Shown: positions 10,105-18,786 of the stretch, piece after piece
Numbering within the stretch: the stretch's first letter is position 1
Layout: every line of letters begins with the position of its first letter
Assembly (NCBI RefSeq): GCF_001311865.1
Contig: NZ_BBCD01000001.1
Span: 1 to 64,000 of the forward strand
Direction of reading: 5' to 3'
Length of the DNA stretch: 64,000 bases
Origin: Piscibacillus salipiscarius JCM 13188
GTDB taxonomy: Bacteria > Bacillota > Bacilli > Bacillales > Alkalibacillaceae
The notes under the pieces: model-generated
The model's database searches: none
What the model saw: only the letters and a program-made list of their open reading frames with translations
What the model was told of the DNA's origin: nothing
Position numbers and translations under genes: made by a program

Positions 10105-11954
10105 TTAAATCCACTTACGCTTTTGGTCCAATCTAATCGTATACTTAGATTTATCTAATTTCTCTAGAAAAGGGATGACATACTTTCTAGAAAGTCCAAG
10201 TGTTTCTTTCGCCTCTTTGACTTCAAATGTTTCCTGGGTCGAACGTTTCAACAAAGAGATCCCTTCATGAAATGCTTCCTTCTCAACATATAACTCACTC
10301 GTTAGCTGAACGATATATTGTTGTTGTATTAAAAATTCTATCCAATCCTGTTTATCCATTTTATCGTCAAAATAGTGATCAATGCTATTAACCTTCAACC
10401 CATCAGATGATAAGTTTTTTAACAATTCATTTAAAAATTGTGTTTGTTCATTTGTTAACTTCACTTTAAACTCTTTACTTTTAACAAAATAGTGTTCTTG
10501 TTCTATATAACCGGTACTAATTAAATAATCCAGAATTATTTTCCCTTCTCTTGCAGAAGTAGATATCTGTGATGATAACTCAGATTTATTCATTCCAATT
10601 AATAATGGATGTTCTTTATGGAATTGATTTAATGTATCAGTAATTTCCTCTTTGACTTTAGTGATGTAGGTCTTTGAATAGAGATGCTGGTCGATTTTTA
10701 TAATGTGTTGGGTCGAAATCAGCTGCATTAAAATTTGGTCTGACATTTCATGCAATTGATCTTCGGTAATTCCAGGTTCTTTCTCAATGATGTCCAATAA
10801 GTAATCCGCCTCGCTGAAGACTGCTTTTTGTTTTAACAACTCAATAGTCTTTTGGTTGTGTGAATGTTATTCGCGAACGGTTCAATTACTTTCCCTCCGC
10901 CAATCAACTCAACTGGTGTTGCCCTTCTAAGTATGAATCTTTGATCTTTTAAAACGTATATAGGCTGGTCTAACACTAGTTGTGCATAAATGACATCTTC
11001 ATCTGGTTCCAACCGATTACGGTCAAAGAAAATGACCTTACCATAAATTTCACTAGTTCCAGTATGTAATTTAATAGGAGCTCTTTGCTTTATTGAAGAA
11101 TTAAATAAAAAGCTTACATTTAGTTCAATATCAATTCTGCTAGAAGCTGTTGTATTTGCATAATTAGTTAGAACTGCCCCTCGATTGACATCTGCCAAGT
11201 CTACGTTGTTAAGTGCTACAGCAGCTCTTTGACCTGCGAAGACTTCATTCACAGGTTGATTAAAATGATGAAGTCCCTTCACCTGTGCTTTAGAACCATT
11301 TGGCAGAAGATAAATTTTTTCTCCAACTCTTAAGCTCCCCTGTGTAACCGTTCCTCTTATAATAGTTCCAATTCCGTGCAGATGGAAGCTTTGATCAACT
11401 GGTAAGACCAGATGACCTTCAGTTGGTCTGGAATTAAGAGATTTCAACTTATTTAAAATAGCTTCGTTTAACTGAGAAATCCCCTTTTTTGAAACGGAGT
11501 CCACTTCAAAACAAGACTGTCCTTCTAGAAATGTCCCAGTTAATGTATCGTTTAGATCTTCTCGTACCATTGTTAATAATTCCTCATCAACTTGGTCAAT
11601 TTTCGTTAGCACAATCATAACATCATGTAGCCCTAAATGATTTAAGATTTCCATGTGTTCTAACGTCTGAGGCATAACTCCTTCATTAGCAGCAATGACT
11701 AACAATGATAAGTCAATGGATGATACGCCAGAGATCATTTGTCTAATAAATTTCTCATGACCAGGCACATCTATTATTGATACGTTTAAGTTGTCTTCGT
11801 TAATTAATGGTGCATAGCCTAATTCTATAGATATTTTCCGTTCTTTTTCTTCTTTTAATCGATCTGTATCAACATTAGTTAACGCTTTAACTAATTCTGT
11901 CTTACCGTGGTCTATATGTCCTGCTAGTCCTATTGTATAATGCTGTTTATTCAT
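10105..11954 (-). CDS. selB: Selenocysteine-specific elongation factor SelB, one frame break
   Basis: The N-terminal half is an EF-Tu-like GTPase: G1 motif [14 protein letters not shown]3 DVPGHEKF, G4 LTKID, followed by beta-barrel domains. The C-terminal part (from about 10839) is the winged-helix array that binds the SECIS hairpin. A single-base break near 10845 (ACCAAAAGAC run) separates the two; the corrected protein has about 615 residues, normal for SelB. It delivers Sec-tRNA(Sec) to UGA codons, here at least in SelD and the SelW-like protein. The next gene upstream is the PAS kinase, only about 20 bases away. Confidence 0.94.
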
Positions 11955-11973
11955 GACGTCACACCAACCATCA

Positions 11974-13047
11974 TTAATAAAATCTTATTCTAAAAATACT
12001 TCCTTTAATTTCATGATCTAACACCTTTAATGATGCATGGTGTTTGTCTAAAATTTGTTTAGTGACCATTAAACCTAGTCCAGTCCCTTTCTCCTTCGTA
12101 GATAAAAATGGTTCACCGATGCGATCTTTTAATTCATCAGGAACACCATGGCCTTCGTCAATGACGTCTACCGTTAATACATCATCTTTATAAATATGAA
12201 CTCTAATTGTGCCAGAATGTTCCATAGCTTCAATTGCATTTTTTATCAGATTAATAAAAACTTGCTTTATTTGGGATCGATCACAATTAATGAAATGATC
12301 GGCTTGGTCTGTCGATAAATCAATACTTATTTCACTTAATCTCGCCTGCGATTTCATTAACATACAAACTTCTTTTAAAATGGTTGTTAAATTTTCGTCT
12401 TTCATTTGATTAGGAGATGGTTTGGCAATGTAGAGTAATTCAGAAGTGATGGATTCAATTTTTTCTATCTCTTCTGTCATTATATCAAAATAGACTTTAT
12501 GTTCTTTAGAATCACTCTCTAATAGTTGTAAAAAACCTTTAATAGATGTTAGCGGATTACGGATCTCGTGAACTACACTTGCCGCTAACTGCCCAACTGA
12601 TGATAATTTCTCGGAGTTCATAAGCATTTTACGGGCTGTCTTTAACTCAGATATATCATTAATGACACAAATATAATAAGTTTTCCCTTTATGGTTATCA
12701 TTAATTTGGCCTAAGTGTGTCGATGTGTAGACTGTGCGTCCATCACAATTTTTAAAAGCAATTTCTAATCTAGTACGATCAAAACCTATCGAGTTAACAT
12801 ATTCTTTGATGGTTTCTAAATCTTCTTGACAAACGTAGTCTAATAAGTTTGAGTTTAATAAAAAATCTCTGGTATAACCAAGTAATAACTCAGCTGAATA
12901 AGATATATACCTTATTTTATAGTTTTCATCAAAGATCAGCTTAATGTTAGTAGAATGATTATCGAACCATTGAAAAGCAGAATTTAGTAAGTCCTGATCG
13001 ATGTCTAGATGATGACCTCCATTTATCACCAGTGGGTGCTTCTTCAT
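11974..13047 (-). CDS. PAS-domain sensor histidine kinase (sporulation-kinase-like)
   Basis: A soluble protein of about 357 residues. A PAS domain spans residues ~25-130 (IKLIFDENYKIRYISYSAELLLGY region read in parts, with a PAC-like end ICVINDISELK), followed by HisKA with phospho-acceptor His in VVHEIRNPL and an HATPase_c domain with N-box NLIKNAIEAM, G1 DEGHGVP and G2 GTGLGL. It lacks membrane segments. This architecture is shared by cytosolic KinA/KinE-type kinases feeding the Spo0A phosphorelay, so a role in sporulation entry is possible. Start ATG 13047 is preferred, nine bases after GGGGGGG. No cognate regulator is adjacent. Confidence 0.85.
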   Translation of the reverse strand: MKKHPLVINGGHHLDIDQDLLNSAFQWFDNHSTNIKLIFDENYKIRYISYSAELLLGYTRDFLLNSNLLDYVCQEDLETIKEYVNSIGFDRTRLEIAFKNCDGRTVYTSTHLGQINDNHKGKTYYICVINDISELKTARKMLMNSEKLSSVGQLAASVVHEIRNPLTSIKGFLQLLESDSKEHKVYFDIMTEEIEKIESITSELLYIAKPSPNQMKDENLTTILKEVCMLMKSQARLSEISIDLSTDQADHFINCDRSQIKQVFINLIKNAIEAMEHSGTIRVHIYKDDVLTVDVIDEGHGVPDELKDRIGEPFLSTKEKGTGLGLMVTKQILDKHHASLKVLDHEIKGSIFRIRFY

Positions 13048-13213
13048 TCGATTAATCCCCCCCAAAACGCTATATACACTAAATAACTATGAACCGGCCT
13101 CAATATTATTACACAATTCTTATTTTAACCAAAAAATGTCTTAAAGGCAAAAACGATTTAAAATTTTTTAGAAAATTACTTTTTATTAATACAATTGTTC
13201 ACATATATTATAC

Positions 13214-13242
13214 TTGTAATCTATTATTCAACATTCTATAAT
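13214..13242 (+). promoter_or_regulatory. Native selC promoter, now facing a truncated tRNA gene
   Basis: TTGTAA at 13214-13219 and TATAAT at 13237-13242 are separated by exactly 17 bases, close to the vegetative consensus. The truncated selC copy begins 12 bases after the -10 box. This is the expected original promoter of tRNA-Sec, left on the chromosomal side of the insertion. Confidence 0.75.
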
Positions 13243-13252
13243 GATGAAAGAA

Positions 13253-13297
13253 ATGGGGCTGGTTACAATGCTGGTGCTTGTCAAGGTCTTCAAAACC
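13253..13297 (+). other. attL: truncated 5' half of selC
   Basis: These 45 bases are identical to 29552-29596 and contain the tRNA-Sec 5' half up to and including the anticodon loop (CTTCAAA, anticodon TCA). After CAAAACC the sequence diverges (GTACC) and the 3' half of the tRNA is missing. This marks the left junction of the 16-kb element. The fragment cannot yield a functional tRNA but still sits behind the native promoter. Confidence 0.92.
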
Positions 13298-13426
13298 GTA
13301 CCTTTAGATTGATAAAACCTATCCCCTATAACCCGTCAATTATAGCACTTTTAACAAACAAGTGTTCGATATGCATATAACGGTTTCCACTCGGTCTAAA
13401 TGAAACTGTTCCAAACTGTCATAAAA

Positions 13427-13459
13427 GACCGTTTTGATCTGTAGGCAAGACCGTTTGAT
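13427..13459. repeat. Candidate integrase arm-type sites
   Basis: GACCGTTTTGAT (13427-13438) and GACCGTTTGAT (13449-13459) are near-identical direct repeats 22 bases apart between attL and the integrase start. Related ACCG sequences occur just left of attR (about 29488-29520). Short repeats flanking the core are typical arm-binding sites of tyrosine integrases. Confidence 0.4.
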
Positions 13460-13506
13460 TCAGGTTTTATGTCCTCTTTCAATAAAATTTTGAAAGGGGT
13501 ATTTTT

Positions 13507-14463
13507 ATGCGTAAAACTAGGAAGTATCAACGTAATGTTGAACTAACTAAGCAAATCGAGAATGATTTCAGCATGTCTGAAATGTTTGAGCAATTCATGT
13601 TCATTAAGAAAACAGAAGGGTTGGCAAAACGGACTATAGAAGAATATTACGTGAATTTTAACTACTTGCTAGATTACACAGAAGGTGATTTAACAAGTAA
13701 TCAAATGACAACAGAATTATTTTGTAGTTGGATTGACTTCATGCAGGAAGAAATGAATCTTGCACCTGCAACCATTAATATTCGAGTAAGAACCACTAGA
13801 GCATTTGTTAAATATGCTTATGAAGAAAAAGGTTGGATTAATCAACCGATTCACAAACGATTTAAACCTATTAAATCGCCAATTGATGTAGTTGAATCTC
13901 TAACAGATGAAGAAGTCAAACGACTAATTGGGGCTTGTGATGACGGATCATATGTTGGTTATCGTACCCAAGTAATCTGCTACACACTTTTGGACAGTTT
14001 AATAAGGGTATCTGAACTTGTGAATTTACGAAAAGAAGATGTAAATTTAAATGAAGGCACAGTTTATGTAAAAGCAGACACAACTAAAACTCGAACAGGT
14101 AGATTTGTTCCAATCTCAACTAAAACTATAAAAGTATTAAGGGCATATCTACTTGAAACTGAAGAATTTGATAACGAATACTTCTTTTTGTCATATGAGG
14201 GTAAGCCATTAACTAAAAACACGATAAGAACTGATTTATCTGTCTATGGTAAAGTAGCCAAGATAAATAATCGTGTATCACCTCATGTTTTCAGACATAC
14301 AGGGGCATTGTTTTATATTCGTAACGGTGGTGATCCTTTTAGTTTGCAAAAGATTTTAGGACATTCGCACATGAATATGGTAAGACGATATATTCAAATG
14401 ACGGATAGAGATATACAATATAAGCACAATCAGTATTCACCAATAGCAAACTTATTTAAGTGA
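13507..14463 (+). CDS. int: Tyrosine recombinase integrase of the selC element
   Basis: An intact 318-residue tyrosine recombinase. An N-terminal SAM-like core-binding domain (residues ~25-105) is followed by the catalytic domain with Arg in DSLIRVSELVNLR, the HxxR motif in HVFRHTGALFY, a further conserved His in ILGHSHM and the nucleophilic Tyr in RRYIQM. It starts after AAAGGGG about 210 bases from attL and reads into the element. It is the only element gene on the plus strand. It should catalyse integration into and excision from selC. Confidence 0.95.
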   Translation: MRKTRKYQRNVELTKQIENDFSMSEMFEQFMFIKKTEGLAKRTIEEYYVNFNYLLDYTEGDLTSNQMTTELFCSWIDFMQEEMNLAPATINIRVRTTRAFVKYAYEEKGWINQPIHKRFKPIKSPIDVVESLTDEEVKRLIGACDDGSYVGYRTQVICYTLLDSLIRVSELVNLRKEDVNLNEGTVYVKADTTKTRTGRFVPISTKTIKVLRAYLLETEEFDNEYFFLSYEGKPLTKNTIRTDLSVYGKVAKINNRVSPHVFRHTGALFYIRNGGDPFSLQKILGHSHMNMVRRYIQMTDRDIQYKHNQYSPIANLFK

Positions 14464-14470
14464 TAATCTT

Positions 14471-14498
14471 TTCCCCTACATTTATACGTGTAGGGGAA
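14471..14498. terminator. Bidirectional terminator between int and the late genes
   Basis: TTCCCCTACA and TGTAGGGGAA form a 10-bp perfect stem with an 8-base loop and flanking T/A runs, between the convergent integrase and the leftmost minus-strand gene. Confidence 0.85.
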
Positions 14499-14511
14499 TT
14501 TATTATCTTGC

Positions 14512-14772
14512 TTATGTAAGGACAATACTAGAACGTAATATTAATAATCCCTGTCTAAACTTATTTATATTATCAACAGCATATCGCTTACCTAATAAAT
14601 CAAATTCATCATTTACTACTATTGTTTGAGTTTGTTCGTTGTCTTGTACAACAATATCTATTTCTTGATCTGATACTCTAATTTGAGTGCCATCAATAGC
14701 CAAACGTTGCCAATCAATATAAGCAGGTATGTCATAAGGTACTTCAGTATTTTCATATACAGGTCTTCCCAT
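14512..14772 (-). CDS. Small putative head-completion protein of the selC element
   Basis: An 86-residue protein with no membrane segment, rich in beta-forming residues (QIRVSDQEIDIVVQDNEQ). I do not recognise it. It is the last gene of a group of three short genes (15441 to 14512) with the sizes and spacing of phage head-tail connector genes, so a structural role is inferred from context only. The 15 bases before its start contain no good ribosome site, so the true start may lie in the upstream gene's 3' end if an indel is present. Confidence 0.5.
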   Translation of the reverse strand: MGRPVYENTEVPYDIPAYIDWQRLAIDGTQIRVSDQEIDIVVQDNEQTQTIVVNDEFDLLGKRYAVDNINKFRQGLLILRSSIVLT

Positions 14773-14786
14773 ATCATCATAACCGA

Positions 14787-15089
14787 TTAATTTTGTTCAA
14801 TCACGATTACTTCAATTGTTTGATCGCATGGTCTAATCGTTGCTTTATACTCGTAATCGCTTTTTAATTGCACATCAGACACAACGATAAATATCTCATT
14901 ATTAATTGTTATTGTATCTCCACGTTGAATAGGAAAATTGGTATGTATTATATGATCGTCAAAATTCTCTTTATAACTACTTGTAACAGACGTACTATTG
15001 ATTAACGCTTTACGTGATGTAGTTTCATCATTTAAATAAACATCTTTACCATACTCATTCAAGAGATGGTTAAAAGTTTCTGTTAACAT
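14787..15089 (-). CDS. Putative head-closure/stopper-like protein
   Basis: A 100-residue protein with the profile of phage head-closure (SPP1 gp16-like) proteins: short N-terminal helix, then beta strands including PIQRGDTITINNEIFIVVSD and a final strand ending VIVIEQN. The NFPIQRGD segment is reminiscent of stopper proteins but I cannot prove homology. It overlaps the spacing pattern of a connector cluster, directly after a helical adaptor-like gene. In a tail-less satellite such a protein would let its capsid accept helper-phage tails. Confidence 0.5.
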   Translation of the reverse strand: MLTETFNHLLNEYGKDVYLNDETTSRKALINSTSVTSSYKENFDDHIIHTNFPIQRGDTITINNEIFIVVSDVQLKSDYEYKATIRPCDQTIEVIVIEQN

Positions 15090-15093
15090 TAAA

Positions 15094-15441
15094 TCACCTA
15101 CCTATCGAATAATTAAAGAAGTTTGTTTCAGTTTCAATCTTCTCGTCTATTTTTAACCCTCTAATTTTACGTTCCAACTGATCTATTCTGTTCTGAATAT
15201 TAGTTGCAAATTCAGATATATCCAAATCATCATGTTTAATATTTTTCATACGTTCTGGGTCATTAGCCAATGATTCTAAGATAGATAATGCTGATTGATA
15301 GATTTTCTTTTTACTTGTGGCAGATTCAGGGTTATATTCTTGAAACGGTTGTAGTCCGTTTTCTTGAAGGTAAATTGATAGTTCTGATTGATTTAGGTTA
15401 ACGTTCTTAACTTCCATTTCTAAACGTTGTATATTGTTCAT
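15094..15441 (-). CDS. Helical protein, putative head-tail adaptor
   Basis: About 115 residues, almost entirely predicted helix, with heptad-like stretches (IQNRIDQLERKIRGLK). Start ATG 15441 is preferred, ten bases after AAAGGAG. Size, helicity and position directly before a stopper-like gene suggest a connector (gp15-like adaptor), but I do not recognise the family. Other helical proteins cannot be excluded. Confidence 0.45.
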   Translation of the reverse strand: MNNIQRLEMEVKNVNLNQSELSIYLQENGLQPFQEYNPESATSKKKIYQSALSILESLANDPERMKNIKHDDLDISEFATNIQNRIDQLERKIRGLKIDEKIETETNFFNYSIGR

Positions 15442-15471
15442 TAAAATCACTCTCCTTTAGTGCAAAATAAA

Positions 15472-15489
15472 AGCACCCTATTGGGTGCT
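15472..15489 (-). terminator. Terminator after the DUF2441-like gene
   Basis: AGCACCC and GGGTGCT form a compact hairpin followed on the minus strand by TTTTATTTT. It lies directly after the corrected stop of the upstream gene. Confidence 0.8.
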
Positions 15490-15491
15490 AA

Positions 15492-16000
15492 TTAACCGTT
15501 TTTAAATGATAAAACTTCTTCTACTGTTGCTCTTCCCTCATACAAATACTCTACTCTTTTCTCATTAACTATCTCTTGATTCCAATAATTTTTGCGTCTT
15601 CCCTAACATCATTTAACTTTTTAGGATTACCTTCTACAAAAGTCGCATCACATTTAAATGCATTGCCATCTAAGTTTAACAATAATACTTGATGAGTTTC
15701 AGGATGAAAATCTTTAGTATGCATCCAATAATCTAAATTTCTAATATCAGTCAACCATAAACATCTTTGTCTAGAAGGTAAATTAGGATCAATATTTTTT
15801 CTAACCTCTTCAAATATTGTTTCTCTAGCAAAATGCCAATAGTAAGTTAATCCTTGAAAGATAGTTTTCTTTGTATTTACTAATGGAATATCTTTTGTAT
15901 CATAATCTTTAAAGAAATTATTATAACCACTAAACTCTAATTGATCCCCAACAGAATACTTTTTATTTCCTATTTCACGAACATGATACAATCTATTCAT
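15492..16000 (-). CDS. DUF2441-like protein, frame broken near the end
   Basis: The main frame gives 143 residues with a YHVREIG start, a LPSRQRCLWLTD motif and a C-terminal LNLDGNAFKCDATFVEGN stretch. A single-base change near 15572 continues it as WNQEIVNEKRVEYLYEG to a stop at 15492, beside a terminator. The SRxRxxW-type motif and overall layout recall DUF2441 proteins scattered in mobile elements. No function is established to my knowledge. It lies in the satellite's accessory region between small genes with their own terminators, as cargo or defence genes often do. Confidence 0.5.
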
Positions 16001-16065
16001 CTATATTCTCCCCTTCTTAATGTACTAATTATAATATACACTAAAAAGGAAATGATTTCCATATA

Positions 16066-16092
16066 AAAAGCCATCTGACTGAATCAGATGAC
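16066..16092 (-). terminator. Terminator after the 76-codon region gene
   Basis: CATCTGA and TCAGATG form a 7-bp stem, followed on the minus strand by CTTTTTATAT. A nearly identical stem is used at 17223-17249. Confidence 0.75.
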
Positions 16093-16106
16093 CTAAATTA
16101 GTATTG

Positions 16107-16319
16107 TTATAGTAATTTACCAGATACCTCTAGACAATACCTATGTTTATAATACTTTCTTATGTGATCAATACTAATATAATTATTACTTTCTAAATTC
16201 ATAACTTTATCTTTATATCTGTCAATCACATCTTCTGATGGGTTTTCTTTGGTGATAGCAAAACTATTATCTTCTCTGGAAATTTGTTTAAAATCATTAA
16301 GTATTGACACTTCACTCAC
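16107..16319 (-). CDS. Small unknown protein of the selC element
   Basis: About 70 residues, starting at GTG 16319, which lies eight bases after AAAGGGG; an upstream in-frame ATG at 16337 is less well placed. The protein is charged and has no membrane segment or recognisable motif (ends YKHRYCLEVSGKLL). It is separated by its own terminator from the gene below. I do not recognise it. Confidence 0.5.
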   Translation of the reverse strand: MSEVSILNDFKQISREDNSFAITKENPSEDVIDRYKDKVMNLESNNYISIDHIRKYYKHRYCLEVSGKLL

Positions 16320-16374
16320 ACTAATTTCCCCTTTCATCTACTAACTTCAACAAAGGGAATAAATTCCTGCAAAC

Positions 16375-16777
16375 TTATTTCAGGGAAATTTTACTAGGAT
16401 TGTTCCTTTTCTTCATTTTTGCATTATGCTCATCATATATATCTTGAATTTCTTCTATATCACTAAGTAATTTTATGACATCATTCTTGTTAACTCTCTT
16501 CTTATCCACTAACTTTAGAATCTTTGTATACGATATAACATGCATATCCCAAGGATATATATTTACAGTTTGTCCTGTCTTATCAGATATTTTCATTGCA
16601 ATTTCATTCTTGTGTTCATATGCCTTATATGCATTATCTAAAACAGATGTTTTAATTGCACGTTCTTTTTTTTCATATTTTTTTTGTTAATATTGCTTGT
16701 ATAATACTACCAATCACACTAGCCAGTGCGGTCAATCCGCCAATTATGGCTACAACTAAATAAGTATTTAATTCCAT
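16375..16777 (-). CDS. Membrane-anchored small protein, two homopolymer frame breaks
   Basis: The literal frame from ATG 16777 gives a 34-residue peptide with one membrane segment (VVAIIGGLTALASVIGSII). If the A8 runs near 16676 and 16665 are each one base too long, it continues in frame as YEKKERAIKTSVLDNAYKAY into a helical cytosolic domain ending at 16375, about 133 residues in all. I favour one gene because the downstream frame has no own ribosome site and is open without a start for 30 codons. Function unknown. A Spo0A-box-like TTGTCGAAT lies 25 bases before the start. Confidence 0.55.
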
Positions 16778-16802
16778 TAATTACACCACCCCAATTATCA
16801 TC

Positions 16803-16811
16803 ATTCGACAA
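16803..16811 (-). promoter_or_regulatory. Spo0A-box-like motif upstream of the 16777 gene
   Basis: TTGTCGAAT followed by GATGATAATT lies 25 bases before the start codon. It matches the core TGTCGAA of the Spo0A binding box and shares an extended form with the site at 17413-17421. Confidence 0.35.
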
Positions 16812-16858
16812 TCAAGGACATTTTCCTTCTTAAAACCACTCTATTGAGTAACTAATGA

Positions 16859-17152
16859 CTAAAATTTAACTCTATCTGGATAATGTTCTATATACTTATC
16901 TTTATAAATTGTCGCACTCCCTAACTTCTTCTTTATATAATCTTGAGGATCTCCTGTATGAATATAACCATCTTCTAATTGTTGAATGATTACATCTCCA
17001 AACATTCCAGCCACTCTAGATATTTGATCCACGATATTCATTAACCATTCTTCATCACTACTATAACGTATAGAAAACTTCTGAATATCATCAATCTCTC
17101 TTACTATTTCCTTAATCTCACCAACAGTAAATTTGTCTTGAAATTTATCCAT
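16859..17152 (-). CDS. Small unknown protein of the selC element
   Basis: About 97 residues from ATG 17152, five bases after GGGTGG. It is acidic to neutral and mostly helical in the first 60 residues (IKEIVREIDDIQKF), with no membrane segment. I do not recognise the family. It lies in the accessory cluster between two genes preceded by Spo0A-box-like motifs. Confidence 0.55.
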   Translation of the reverse strand: MDKFQDKFTVGEIKEIVREIDDIQKFSIRYSSDEEWLMNIVDQISRVAGMFGDVIIQQLEDGYIHTGDPQDYIKKKLGSATIYKDKYIEHYPDRVKF

Positions 17153-17222
17153 ATTTACCACCCTTTTCATTTTATTATTAAAAGGTATGATACAGCATTA
17201 ATGAAATATGTTTAACCAAAAT

Positions 17223-17249
17223 AAAAAGCATCTGAATTTAATCAGATGA
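17223..17249 (-). terminator. Terminator after the 44-codon hydrophobic peptide gene
   Basis: CATCTGA and TCAGATG form a stem followed on the minus strand by CTTTTTATTTT, directly after the stop at 17254. Confidence 0.78.
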
Positions 17250-17253
17250 CCTA

Positions 17254-17388
17254 CTATAATAAAAACAATATTATAATAACAGGAATGGTAATTAATATTG
17301 TTAAAGCACAACCTATTTGTTGGCAACCTTTTCCGATTTGCTCTAAATCGTCTCCAATTTTCTCTGCTTTATTTTTATCTTCAGTCAT
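17254..17388 (-). CDS. Short membrane peptide (44 residues)
   Basis: A complete short gene preceded by AAGGGGG. The product has an amphipathic start MTEDKNKAEKIGDDLEQIG, a KGCQQIGC segment with two cysteines, and a C-terminal membrane helix (ALTILITIPVIIIL). It has its own terminator and a Spo0A-box-like motif 24 bases before the start. Similar tiny membrane proteins in mobile elements serve in superinfection exclusion or toxin-like roles, but none is shown here. Confidence 0.6.
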   Translation of the reverse strand: MTEDKNKAEKIGDDLEQIGKGCQQIGCALTILITIPVIIILFLL

Positions 17389-17412
17389 ATAAAAACCCCC
17401 TTAATTACCATT

Positions 17413-17421
17413 ATTCGACAA
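17413..17421 (-). promoter_or_regulatory. Spo0A-box-like motif upstream of the 17388 gene
   Basis: TTGTCGAAT followed by AATGGTAATT, 24 bases before the start codon, aligns base by base with the site at 16803-16811. A possible -10 (TATAAC) lies about 8 bases upstream of it. Confidence 0.35.
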
Positions 17422-17446
17422 ATAAGAGGGTTATACCTTTTACTTA

Positions 17447-17856
17447 TTAATTCTGAAATATGTGGTCAATGTAATGATCGATTAATTCATCACTTAATTC
17501 TACATAAAATTTGCTACTTCGATAAACACCTTCATCAATAAATAATTCATCACCTTGATTACCAGCATCGTTTGTATAAATCACCATAATCTTATCTGGC
17601 ATATCATTAATATTTTTGAATTTATACAAACGTAACATTTTTCATTAACATGTAATGAAAATACGTCATCTTCATTTAGTACTCGAACGCTTTTTGTTGC
17701 TTGAGATAAATTATAAAATTCTTGATGTAAGCGATAAGTTAAATCATTAATAAAATCAATATAATGCAATTTAGCGTCTTGTCTTTGTTGGTAATTAATA
17801 AGTTCTTCCCTATGTTGATCTTTTAATGTTTTCAATAATTCTTGTACATCAAACAT
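17447..17856 (-). CDS. Unknown soluble protein, one frame break
   Basis: Two literal frames join when one A is restored near 17640 (GAAAAATG), giving about 137 residues: MFDVQELLKTLKDQHREEL, a helical part, then a beta-rich part KIMVIYTNDAGNQGDELF and ending HYIDHIFQN. No motif is recognised. The gene starts at ATG 17856 and is the first of the accessory group below two tiny paralogous genes. Confidence 0.55.
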
Positions 17857-17938
17857 AATAAACACTCTCCCCAATTAATAAAATATGCTAAATTACATAT
17901 TTCTACATTTTTTTGGAGGAATCCTTCAATTTTTTTTC

Positions 17939-18061
17939 CTATTTTTTTGAGATGTGTTTATGAATAGTTTTTGCCCAATGTTCTACTGTTTTGTCATTTA
18001 TATGTTCATTAAATTCTTTTTGAAATTGTTTAAGTTTCTTAGGATCATGTTTAATTTTCAT
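17939..18061 (-). CDS. 40-residue basic peptide, paralogue of the next gene
   Basis: A complete frame, MKIKHDPKKLKQFQKEFNEH then INDKTVEHWAKTIHKHISKK. It aligns along its whole length with the 45-residue product of 18086-18223: the shared pattern is IKHxPK, then HIxDKTxExWAKxIHKH. Conservation of two tandem copies at the protein level argues that both are real genes. Function unknown; a small DNA- or protein-binding regulator is possible. Confidence 0.65.
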   Translation of the reverse strand: MKIKHDPKKLKQFQKEFNEHINDKTVEHWAKTIHKHISKK

Positions 18062-18085
18062 GAGAATCACCTATACATATTAAAA

Positions 18086-18223
18086 TTATTGTTTACTGTC
18101 GTTGGATTCTGACATATGTTTATGAATCAATTTAGCCCAACGTTCAATAGTCTTGTCGTCTATATGTTTATTCATAATTTCATGCAAATCCTTTATCGCT
18201 TTAGGGTTATGTTTAATTCTCAT
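18086..18223 (-). CDS. 45-residue basic peptide, tandem paralogue
   Basis: A complete frame, MRIKHNPKAIKDLHEIMNKH then IDDKTIERWAKLIHKHMSES, ending NDSKQ. It is a tandem paralogue of the gene at 17939-18061, sharing the HIxDKTxExWAK core. It follows a 540-base noncoding repeat region and a G-rich stretch (GTTAGGGGGG-like on the plus strand) that may hold its promoter. I do not recognise the family. Confidence 0.65.
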   Translation of the reverse strand: MRIKHNPKAIKDLHEIMNKHIDDKTIERWAKLIHKHMSESNDSKQ

Positions 18224-18386
18224 TAGAATAACCTCGCTTATTTACGGGTGTGTAAATGGGTTAGTTAGGGGGGTTTAATGGTGTTAAACGGGGTATTTTA
18301 CATATATTAACTGTAAATATATGAGAGTTTACATATCGTATGTTATAGGAAGTGTCTTATAATATAGGTTATCACGTCATACTAGG

Positions 18387-18642
18387 TATAACAGCCGACC
18401 TCTACCACCCCAAGCAATTTTTCGCCTATAACAGCCGACCAATTTCACACCGAGCAATTTTTAATCTATTAAAATTAATATTTTATTAGGTTTATTTTAC
18501 CATATTCACCTTATAAATCAAATGGATCATTGTATTTTGGTATACTAGCCAAGCATTATAACTGCTAGATTGCTTATAACAGCCATCATATTAAGCCACA
18601 AACTTGATATAACAGCAATAAATTGTACCACCTAGCAGTTAT
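18387..18642. repeat. Noncoding TATAACAGCC repeat region
   Basis: No gene lies between 18224 and 18786. TATAACAGCCGACC occurs at 18387 and 18427, within a 40-bp imperfect tandem repeat that also repeats GAGCAATTTTT/AAGCAATTTTT. TATAACAGC recurs at 18575 and 18608. ATAACTGCTA (18557-18566) and TAGCAGTTAT (18633-18642) form a 10-bp inverted repeat around the last two. The region is a candidate for a replication, packaging or operator site next to the portal gene. Confidence 0.7.
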
Positions 18643-18786
18643 ACTCTATTAAGTATAGTTATATAGTCCTACATCTGAACTCAAAAAATCTATAACATGT
18701 GCAAGGAAATGGCTCTATACTCTATTAATATAATCCCCCCATTATCACTACACTCTAACTCAATTTAATATATTTGATAATTATTA

